From: Acanthacorydalis orientalis
Lineage: Eukaryota > Arthropoda > Insecta > Megaloptera > Corydalidae
DNA: 64,000 nucleotides
Direction: 5' to 3'
Assembly (NCBI GenBank): GCA_034766995.1
Contig: CM068320.1
Span: forward strand, 9,707,001 to 9,771,000
Part shown: positions 56,101-64,000 of the stretch, in pieces
How positions within the stretch are numbered: position 1 is the stretch's first letter
Layout of the letters: each line of letters begins with the position of its first letter
The notes under the pieces: model-generated
Database searches by the model: none
What the model saw: only the letters and a program-made list of their open reading frames with translations
What the model was told of the DNA's origin: nothing
Made by a program: the position numbers and the translations under genes

Positions 56101-57709
56101 ATGCAGAGCAACAACTTACGTAAAAAGAGCTGGTTTACGATATCTTTTCTTTTAAATGTTCAGCACAGAGCTTTCCACAAGTCGAAAGCTGTGTCTTTGT
56201 CCTTAGCGTATTCCAGGTTACTATCGACAATCCTTTGAATTATCTGCGACTTACACTTCCTGTCACGCTTCTGATTTGCAGTGATTAGTCCCTCTTTCCT
56301 CTTACTTTCCGGTGGCATATCTGTATCTAATAATATCACCATTTCATGACACGAGGTTTCCACGAATTGAAGCAGGTCCAACTCGTTCAGTAAAGTTTCC
56401 ATACGAAACTTCCAGTTGTCAAAGTTTGTTCCGTCGAAAAGCGGAATTCGATATTTTTCTGTTTCCTCAGACATTTTTCAGTTTTGAGGTTAACATGCGC
56501 AGGTTGTCGAGTAAAGTTTACTAGGATTACTAACTAATCACCAAAGTATATTTCAAACAAATAAAACAATAAAATACAGATACATTATTATGCTTGTGAC
56601 AACAACGACAGTGTGCTTGGTGTCTAAGAGAGTACGTATATATTAGCATGTGTGAACTGACCGCTTATTTATGCTACTATCTACTGCTCTAAATATAAAT
56701 TCAAAATGTTAAATTGTATATTTCTCACAAAAAACAATGAATAGAAAATAGAAAAATATCTTTTTGAAATTTACCATTCTGAGTTAATTTGGTTGAGCAC
56801 AACAGCGTACGAATATATATAGTTTCCTTTTGACTTCTAGAGAATGAATGATTAGATGGTACATTGTCAGCAAGTGCTGTATCACGAGAATGGCTAGGTA
56901 AAGCTAAATATCCAAGAGAATCTAATCTAGATGCATCTTCGCATTTATAGATGTATAACTCATGTTGTCCATCTTGAATAGTAGCACCGTCTCGACCCAT
57001 CAGGCGAGCGAATGAGAATCCAAAAAGCTTTTTGTCAGTCTTTTCGCGAGCTACAATAAAACATTAAATTGTATTAAGATATGCTAACACAGTATAATAA
57101 ACATAAATATGTTACTCACTTGAACAATGTCTGTATTCAAGTCGTACATGTGATCCTGAAAATTTTTCAATAGGAACTGTTAGGCGAATGTTTTCAGTCC
57201 ACCATGGTGAGTTATGATGATAAATGATCATTGAGTTGTAACTGGAAGCACCTTCCATTCCAGATGCACCCCACAGACAGTTCTATTATGAAGATTATAT
57301 AAAAAATAGCATGAGTGATTAATAAATTTAATTGGATAGTAAAACTGTAGGTAAGAAATATATATATATATTATAATTTCAATATATTAACATTTCGATA
57401 AAACGTTATTTTACCTCTATTACTTGTCCTTCTTGATCAAGCACCACAACCATAACTTCAATATTCTTTCCAGTCGATTTTCCTCCTCTCTCAAATTCTC
57501 CGTGTTCTAGCATTAAATAGAGATCATTTCGGACATCACCTGGCATAATTACATCAGCAAATCCTAATTTCCGTGTGAGTTGTGTATTTTTAAATAAAAG
57601 AGGAAATTCTTCTCGTACTTGCATTAATTCTCCATGTAACATTTTTAAAGATATTACAATACCTAAAAATAATAAACAATAAAAAATCACACATACATAT
57701 ACATTACAC

Positions 57710-57755
<46 letters not shown>

Positions 57756-59251
57756 CACACACATAAAATAAGAAATTTTCAAGTTATACATTATATTATT
57801 TAATACTTACCGTAACACATTTGACCTGAAAGAGGATTAAATTTTCCATTCTGTTTGATGATAAATTCATGAAGTTGATGAAAGTCTTTTTCTTCCGTTT
57901 GATATATCTGAAATTAATGAATGAAAACAATTATTTGGATTTTTAAAAGTTAATATGAATAAGATAATTTTTTAGTATAAGCACATATAAAAAGTTATAT
58001 TTACTACACATTAATGTAGTAATATATATATATATATATATGTATATATTTCAATATTATTATGTTATTAAAATAATTATAATAAATAAATACACGTAGT
58101 TAAAGAATTGTCTTAGAAAATGTGATACGGTACTTACTTTAAAGGTAAATTCTTTTTCTTCAGATTCGCCTTCTCGATGCGTTATCATTTCGGCTAAATT
58201 AACAGCACCGATAGCATGTGGCCTTCTAAAGTTATGTCCAGGTGAAGAGTCTTTGCGGTCAGCCGTACCACTACGGCGACTACTTTCACTATATAACATA
58301 CGTCCTGAACGTAATACTTGAGTAATTAAAAAAAGGTCTCGGCTTAAATCTGCATTTCCAAGATCCTACAGTACAATATTTAGTTTATCTATAATAACTT
58401 GTTTACAAATATAGTAAAATCATACAAACATATACATTAATTTGAATTGTAATAGTTTTGTTAATAACTGCTTAAATATGAATGAAAACAAAATATATAC
58501 TTACAGTGAAAACTGTGCAGTTACTGTGAAGTTTCTCAACATAATTTGAGAAGCCCTCTTTGGATATTTTGACTAGAAATCGTTCTGAAATATATTTTTG
58601 CTTTTTGCTATCATACAATGAAAAATATATTTCTGTATCTTCTCCTATGTAATAGCCAAAATCTCTCATGCAACAATATAAGTGGTGTGTTAGGATTTTT
58701 TTCGGCTCTTTACGCCGTGCAATACCTCTTGTCTGAAAATTATACTTTACAATTTGCATCATTTAATAAATATACTAATTTTAAAAAGTATTCTTCATCT
58801 TCAATTACTATTTTTTATTCTAAATCATGAAGAGCAAATATGTAAATTTAACAACTCTATACTACCTTAAAAAGTTGCTTATTAAAAATCGAGTTTCTAA
58901 TCTTCATGATTTTAAAATAGTGAGATCTCACTGATTATTTGAATAAAGATGTAAAAAAACTCTTAAAACTATTATATTCTAATAGACAGTTCATGGATCT
59001 TTATATTTAATGCAAATAATGGTATAATCCTTTATTTATTAACAAAAAAAAATACTTCTAATGAGTAAAAAAAATAAACTTTTATATATAGAATAAATTG
59101 CAAATAGAAAGTTTAATTGCATTAACTCACTAAAGGGGTATTTGCACTTTCAGCACTTTGAACATGTACTTGATATAATTCAACAATGCTCATTGTATCT
59201 GGATCAACAGCTTGAGCACCTTGACGAGGTACAAGGTCTAATCCAAGCTCC
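42842..59251 (-). CDS. spg: DOCK3/4-type guanine nucleotide exchange factor (sponge orthologue), 5' end missing
   Basis: Dedicator-of-cytokinesis protein: a cytoplasmic GEF for Rac/Rap GTPases working with ELMO at the membrane. Exons in transcript order: 59251-59131, 58732-58505, 58365-58138, 57907-57811, 57662-57415, 57282-57120, 57050-56775, 52029-51738, 51579-51336, 51188-51002, 50799-50546, 50398-50108, 50041-49882, 49805-49571, 49357-49340, 49273-49111, 48492-48250, 48184-47990, 47926-47785, 47339-47173, 46925-46716, 46623-46325, 46183-46056, 44567-44353, 44004-43796, 43431-42842. All junctions are GT/AG and in phase, giving about 1866 residues. DHR-1 (C2) lies near residues 262-445 ([22 protein letters not shown]); the helical middle follows; DHR-2 spans about 1015-1480 (EEMY-like [33 protein letters not shown]); the tail is proline-rich (PPPIPPK, PPLPPR). 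[15 protein letters not shown] resembles DOCK3/4 more than DOCK1 (mbc). The first ~150 residues with the SH3 domain are absent. Exon 23 has one extra base. An AATAAA lies on the minus strand near 42726-42731. Confidence 0.93.
44726..45120. other. GC-richer segment in a spg intron, probable unclassified insertion
   Basis: Starts with GGGTTCTGCCCTCTACTTGC and ends with a G-rich tract near 45080-45115, unlike the surrounding intron. No clear inverted repeats or coding frame. Confidence 0.3.
45512..45921. mobile_element. Tigger-type MITE in a spg intron
   Basis: About 410 bp. The left end CAGTAGTGCCGCTGTATTTG and the right end (complement TAGTAGTCCTCCTGTGCCCG) resemble Tigger termini, with subterminal words such as ATGTTCCAAGACC and CCGCGGATAC that are usual in that group. 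No transposase remains. It lies between spg exons 23 and 24. Confidence 0.6.
47077..47157. repeat. (TA)n(TACA)n microsatellite in a spg intron
   Basis: About 16 TACA units in the intron between spg exons 20 and 21, only 16 bases from the donor of exon 20. Confidence 0.95.
52237..52474 (-). repeat. 3' LTR of the copia element
   Basis: 238 bp, TG...CA. Compared with the other LTR I count about nine substitutions and one 4-bp (AGAG) indel, roughly 4% divergence. Confidence 0.9.
52482..56474 (-). pseudogene. copia gag-pol, disrupted by stops and frameshifts
   Basis: In order: gag ([20 protein letters not shown], with a stop after DLWKALC), protease ([12 protein letters not shown]), GAG-pre-integrase zinc region ([15 protein letters not shown]), integrase core ([21 protein letters not shown]), reverse transcriptase ([38 protein letters not shown], and [11 protein letters not shown], where the usual YVDD box is YIDA), and RNase H ([30 protein letters not shown]). 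Several frame breaks separate these, so it is dead as read. Confidence 0.88.
55583..55694. repeat. Four tandem copies of a 28-bp unit inside the copia gag-pol
   Basis: Four identical 28-bp copies (55583-55610, 55611-55638, 55639-55666, 55667-55694) of a unit containing GACATCTCGAATTCTGCTGA, between gag and the protease motif. As 28 is not a multiple of three, each copy is read in a different frame, but three extra copies add 84 bp and keep the overall frame. Confidence 0.95.
56496..56729 (-). repeat. 5' LTR of the copia element
   Basis: 234 bp, the direct copy of the LTR at 52237-52474, lacking its 4-bp AGAG insertion. The element's coding region starts 22 bp inside this LTR. Confidence 0.9.
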
Positions 59252-59602
59252 CTGAAAAAAAATCAATGACAAATGAATTATAAATATTTTTATTTTTGTA
59301 TGTGTGTATATATATAATTAATGAGAAAATGTAAATACTATAATCTATAATAAGTAATGTAAAATATATTTCAATGGAAATTCATATAATTTTTTTATTA
59401 AAATGTTTTAATATTATTTATTCTAAAAATTCTTCCTAATAAAAATAAATATTTATATAGCAATAAAATAAATAAAAAATATATTTTAATTGAGAAGGAT
59501 TGTAATTTACATTAAAAATTATTATTATTTTAATTTTTGCTTAATATATAAATGTATTAAAATTGAAATAACCTGTTTAAGTATGTAAAAAATATTTCGT
59601 AT

Positions 59603-59634
<32 letters not shown>

Positions 59635-59658
59635 TTTATATATATATATATATATATA

Positions 59659-61014
59659 GGGTTTTTCAATAAGGGCGCATTTTTTAATTTGAAATAAAAC
59701 ACAGAATTTGCCGTGAAATTTTAAGTTTCTTTATTGTAAATAACAGTTGGGGGTACGCCGTTTATAAATGAATAATAATATCGTGTAAGTGACCGCCGCG
59801 TACTCTCTTAAAAGTAACCATTCTTTTGTTAAAATTTTCAATAACGTCTCTACATAGCTGAGGCTCTATCTCACCAATTACTCTCTTCGGATCATCTTAT
59901 AGGTCGAAAACTGTTTTAGGATTATTGGTGTAAACTTGCCCGTTAACGTGGCGTCAAAGAAAGTAGTACAATGGTGTTAAATAGCATGATTTCGGTGGTC
60001 AATTAATGTCTCCATTTCTGGAAATAACGCGATCAGGAAATTTCGTCCTCAATAAATCAATTGTTTTACCAGCCATGTAGCTTGTTGCACCATCCTGCTG
60101 GAACCACATGTCGTCCAGATCAATATCATCCAATTTTGTCTACAAAAAATTGGTTATTATGTTTTGGTATCTTTTTCCATTCACAGTAATCGCTTTACCA
60201 GCCTGATTCTCAAAAAAGTAAGGACCAATGACTCTACCGAACCAAAGTGTGTACCGATCAGTCACTCTTTTTTTATGCAGTGACTTCTCAACGATCATTC
60301 TCGGATTTTCTTCGTCCCAGATTCGGCAGTTTTATTTGTTAACGTAGCCAGTGAGTTCGATGGTTGGTTGGTTATTGGAGTTTTTAGGACGTCCCGACAG
60401 CTGAGATCATTAGCGCCCGACAATGAGTTCAAAATGAGCCTCATCGCTAAAGATGAATTTCTCAGAAAAATCGTGTTGTTGTTGTTCCAGTATTCAATTA
60501 ACAAATCTCCGACGCAGTGTCTGTTAGCTTTAATTCTTGTGTTAATTGAACTTTATGAGGCTTTATTAATAAATCCTCATGCAAAATACGCCTTGTGGTA
60601 GTCTGTGAAAGGTTTAATTGCTGTGAAAGCCGAGGAATTAACATTCCTGGCTTTTCCCATACATTTTCACAGACCAAGTCAATGTTTTCTTCAAAACGAG
60701 CACTACGAACACATATTGGTGGATCTTTATCTTTAACCGATCCAGTGTCTTTAAATTTACTTACTAATAGAAGAATTGTTTATTCAGATGGACGAATATG
60801 TCGAGAAAAAATATCGCATAATTTACGAAATGTATTTTTTATAGAACGAACATTTTCATAATACAATTGTATTATTTCAATGCGTTGTTTTGTTGTATAC
60901 AAAGCCATAGCTAAAAATGGCAATGTCAAATTTAACAAATGTTAAAAAAATATAGCTGTCAGTTTGACATTGTGAAATATAATTCCTTAAAAATCGTCCC
61001 TTTTAGAAAAACAT
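59659..61014 (-). mobile_element. Tc1/mariner-superfamily element with TA target duplication
   Basis: About 1.36 kb. The left end GGGTTTTTCAATAAGGGCGC and the right end (complement ATGTTTTTCTAAAAGGGACG) are inverted repeats, flanked by TA at 59657-59658 and 61015-61016. It carries a decayed transposase gene on the minus strand. It lies 5' of the first visible spg exon, so probably in an upstream intron of that gene. Confidence 0.82.
59762..60908 (-). pseudogene. Tc1/mariner-like transposase pseudogene (insect DUF4817-like group)
   Basis: The frame starts MALYTTKQRIEIIQLYYENV at 60908 and contains ILRR-like RRILHEDLLIKPHKVQLT, FSEKFIFSDEAHFEL, DLDDMWFQQDGATSYMAG, TIDLLRTKFPDRVISRNGD and IGEIEPQLCRDVIENFNKR, ending RGGHLHDI. 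These match a common group of insect mariner-like transposases with an N-terminal DUF4817-like helix-turn-helix. Stops replace Arg/Trp codons (after RPSE and NGDIN) and frameshifts are present. Confidence 0.8.
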
Positions 61015-61041
61015 TATATATATATATATATATATATATAA

Positions 61042-62046
61042 TAAAATAGTTCTGTATGTATTTAAATAAATAAACGTGATTGGAATTAAAACGAATTCCG
61101 GTTATAAATAAACATTGTTATTTTATCCACCGTGGTTTCAACATTTTGTCAGGGCATTTTTTGTATAAGAACACGGCTATCTCTTTTTGTCTTTAACGAA
61201 ATGAATTCGGTCTGTGTGCTTTCATAAACTCCTACGCGTTTTGATACTTGTAACACAAGTTTATATATTATTAAGGGAAAGAGAATTATACTAAAAACAG
61301 AGAACACGAAGACATTTTCTATTATCAAAAACCAAGAACACACAAACATATAATGTACAGTGGTGACTAAAATAATAAATATGCACACAGTAACATTGAA
61401 ACTTTGTCTACGTTTTTGTACTCTTGCTATGCGAATTAATGCATAAAAAATATTTTTTTCCATTCTTATTATAAATTTTGTACAGATATGTCAATAATTA
61501 TTTTCCGATGGCTCGAGAAATTCTTAATAAATAGTAAATTAAGTTGTAGTAGCTATATGTATAAAAACAATAATATATATTTTTTTACATTTCAAAAGTG
61601 TCTATCAGTGAACAGACTACGAAAAACAGCACTTTGTTGTTTTAAGAGTTTTGTTGTTACAAGAGTTCTTAATAAAAAGTGCCCATAACTCTTAACTGGA
61701 AAAAAAAATATTTAAGACAAATCAGAAAAAAATAACGTTACTTTAATAGTTTTATCAACGAATAGCTTACATTTAAAATTTCTTTATATTTTTTTTTTTT
61801 AAAAAAAAAATATACATAAAATACATTTGATTATTCAGATATTTTTTCGACTAGTTCACATTCCCGAAAACAAAATCAATTTTTCTTTATTATAAATATC
61901 AACTTTTATTTATTATATGTTTTAAATATTTTTTTTATAATTTTTTCAAGCATACAATTTCAGTTATTATTTGTAAAAGTTTTAAAAGGTTTCAAAATTA
62001 TATTCAGTATTCGAAGTTTGATAAGTTGAAATAATATTCAAACCAA
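61042..62046. other. AT-rich noncoding stretch left of the second MITE copy
   Basis: No supported gene. A 104-codon minus-strand frame (61463-61149) with two hydrophobic stretches has no homology I know. At 61357 a CAGTGGTGACTAAAATAATA word resembles a Tc1-type terminus but no partner was found. Confidence 0.4.
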
Positions 62047-62184
62047 ATATAGAATGATTGAATTTAGCCTTCCACATGGAAATATTAAAAAAAAAAGAAA
62101 AAATTAAAAAATGTCATGATTTGCTTTCATTTTTGGTTTTTTTTTAATACTTTCATGTGGAAGTCTAAATTGAATCACACTATA
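62047..62184. mobile_element. MITE copy 2 (same family as 9471-9684)
   Basis: About 138 bp with inverted repeats of ~37 bp: the left end reads TTTAGCCTTCCACATGGAAA and the right end is the complement of TTTAGACTTCCACATGAAAG. The inside is only A/T-rich filler. It matches the termini of the 9.5-kb copy. Confidence 0.7.
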
Positions 62185-62238
62185 TATGCATATACTTTTT
62201 AGAATTGAAAACATTTTAAATATTTTCCTTCTCTCTTT

Positions 62239-62258
62239 ATATCTATATATATATATAC

Positions 62259-62338
<80 letters not shown>

Positions 62339-62340
62339 TT
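62239..62340. repeat. (TA)n(TG)n microsatellite
   Basis: TA runs with ACAT interruptions then about 10 TG units. Confidence 0.9.
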
Positions 62341-63414
62341 GTGTATATAATAACATTAACCTTATTTGAAAATTAATATATGAAATTTACACTTTTAAAA
62401 ATAAACTTAAATTAGGTCAACATTGATTGATATTTTAAGTTCATTCCAAATATGTTATATAATTCATCTTAGTAACATTGCTTTTTCAATAATTACGAAT
62501 TTTAAATTATATAATTGAATGTTGAAAGCATACGAAAGCCAATGTAAAGAATTTATGTCGGATACTACATCACCACAGGCGTATAATACCTATACTCCAC
62601 AACGCAAAGTTATATGCTGAAGTTGAATACGAAATTAATGTTTTCGTTTTCAAAAAACTTTCACGCTCTAAAACTTCAAAAGTTTTTCTTTACGCATAAT
62701 ATTACATAGTGTGCTGGTTAAGGAAAGAATATAAATATATTCAATCTATGAAATCAAAACTCTCACTACCAAATAAAACTTAATTTTATTCTCGTTAATT
62801 ACAGACGCATTGATAGAAATGAAATGTTTAAATTTGATTAATTTAGTTATAAATTAAATTTTAATATTACAATGTATTGTATATTGTCTCTCTCTCTCTC
62901 TATATATATATATATAAACTATTTAATACCTTTCTGAAGTGTTAGTTACAACTATCATAATTTTTTACTTTGGTAAACAGTTATATGTTTCAAAGATGGT
63001 AATACTTTTTGGCACTAAGCTTAAATTATGTAACCGCGAAATAATATTAACGGTAATAATAAACTTCAATAGGCAGAGAATTGAGACATTTGAAAATGAA
63101 TAAATAATTATAAGAATTAAAAAGATTTTTTAATGAAAATGTACTATGAAATGTTCTCTTCAATGTGAAATAATGAAGTATATATGCTTTCGAAATTTAC
63201 AAAACAAAATTTGTGAACTAGTGTCGAACCAATTTTTATTTTATGATATTTTCTTTAAAGGCTACAAAGATATATTTATTTTGTGAAACTGGTAACAACT
63301 TTTTCAGGCGCCGAAAAAGCATATCATAAAATACATCACTTTAGTTTCATTCTATAATAATATATATTTTTACTTTTATGAATTCAATGTTATTTCTAAT
63401 TAACATATTTTGTT

Positions 63415-63416
<2 letters not shown>

Positions 63417-63479
<63 letters not shown>
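63417..63479. repeat. (TA)n microsatellite
   Basis: About 31 TA units, left of the last mariner. Confidence 0.95.
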
Positions 63480-63482
<3 letters not shown>

Positions 63483-63639
63483 ACTACAAATTAATTCGGT
63501 GCCTTTAAATTGAATTAATCATAACTCTGTTTTAAATTAAAATATTTTCTTGTCGTTTTAGGATTTTAAAGTGCCAACATTAACATTTTAAAAACTATAT
63601 ATCTTCGCAAAGCAGTTGGCATAACTTCACAAAACAGTA

Positions 63640-64000
63640 GAGAACACCCTGGTGTCGGAAAAGCAGCATATTAGGAATTGCATACTTTTCACATTCCAGC
63701 TAAAGAAACGCTATCGAAGTCGCGGAAATGATTTGTTTAACTTTGCAAGGGTAGGTGTTATGACGCATTAAACATACAAAAAATGGTTTCGACGGTTTCG
63801 GATTGGTTATTTTTGATCTTTTCGATCAAGAACGTCTCGGATAACTGAAAAAAATTGAAGATGCGGAGCTTGAGCAGCTGTTAAGTGAAAACTCTGTCAG
63901 ACTGAACAGGAGCTCGCTCAGTAAGTTGGAAACAACCAGCAAGTAAGTTTCTATGGCATGAGAAAAAATCAAAAGTTAGGCCGATGGATTCCACATGACC
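63640..64000 (+). pseudogene. Mariner transposase N-terminal part, cut by window edge
   Basis: Pieces read TYKKWFRRFRIGYFDL, KKIEDAELEQLLSENS and, after one frameshift, CQTEQELAQ and KLGRWIPHD. This is the DNA-binding domain and linker of a DD34D mariner of a different subfamily from the 18.7-kb copy. At least two in-frame stops are present. The catalytic part would lie beyond the window. Confidence 0.78.

Larger units (their letters stand above)
52237..56729 (-). mobile_element. Ty1/copia LTR retrotransposon in a spg intron
   Basis: A 4.49-kb element in the same orientation as the host gene, inside the intron between spg exons 7 and 8. It has two direct LTRs beginning TGTGAGAAAT and ending TGCGCA on the minus strand. 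A purine-rich tract (AAGGAGGAG) directly precedes the 3' LTR. The order protease, integrase, reverse transcriptase, RNase H is copia-type. No convincing 5-bp target duplication is visible, and the primer binding site was not recognised. Confidence 0.92.

Noticed and set aside
60368..60861. Plus-strand open frames of 77 and 88 codons
   Set aside because: They are antisense shadows of the mariner-like transposase pseudogene on the minus strand.
61149..61463. 104-codon minus-strand frame with two hydrophobic segments
   Set aside because: Hydrophobic frames arise by chance in T-rich DNA; no homology, splice context or codon signal supports it.
59252..64000. Search for spg SH3-domain exons
   Set aside because: No frame resembling the DOCK N-terminus was found; they probably lie beyond the window.

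Overview
This is an AT-rich (roughly 75-80% A+T by eye) eukaryotic chromosome segment crowded with (TA)n microsatellites. Split genes with short introns, GT/AG splice sites, insect-type mariner, Tigger, piggyBac-like, hAT and copia elements, and the sequences of the three recognisable orthologues all point to an insect. Hymenoptera, perhaps a bee, is my best guess; the order is inferred, not proven.

Layout. About 1-24.4 kb holds no exon I can defend. It carries long TA arrays, a few GC-richer islands, a piggyBac-like MITE, two Tigger/pogo remnants, three mariner copies of different age and a dispersed repeat. It lies downstream of, and probably inside intron 1 of, the minus-strand gene whose first coding exon is at 24479-24851: a rhodanese-type domain of a MAP-kinase phosphatase (Mkp3/DUSP6 type). 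The phosphatase-domain exons are not in the window. About 25-33.5 kb is intergenic, with a candidate enhancer near 28 kb and a striking foldback structure (30765-31740) with two ~440-bp arms around a 51-bp loop. Next comes a complete nine-exon Spata6 gene (33564-36832, minus, 454 codons) with a perfect RFX X-box 163 bp upstream of its ATG. A three-exon gene for a 139-residue protein follows (37286-38036, minus; tentatively CFAP144/FAM183-like). These two may form a sperm/cilium pair. A decayed hAT element and two compound microsatellite blocks occupy 39.3-42.1 kb.

From 42842 to 59251 (minus) run 26 exons of a DOCK3/4-type Rac/Rap guanine nucleotide exchange factor (sponge, spg). The first ~150 residues, including the SH3 domain, lie beyond the last exon seen and were not found up to 64000. 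The reconstructed exons stay in phase except for one extra base in the 23rd exon. An 18-bp microexon, a 4.5-kb copia retrotransposon with ~4% diverged LTRs and a Tigger-type MITE lie within the gene. The right end (59.6-64 kb) carries a mariner-like element with TA-flanked inverted repeats, a second copy of a MITE seen at 9.5 kb, and the start of another mariner.

No bacterial-type features, CRISPR arrays, rRNA or tRNA genes were seen. All host genes lie on the minus strand.
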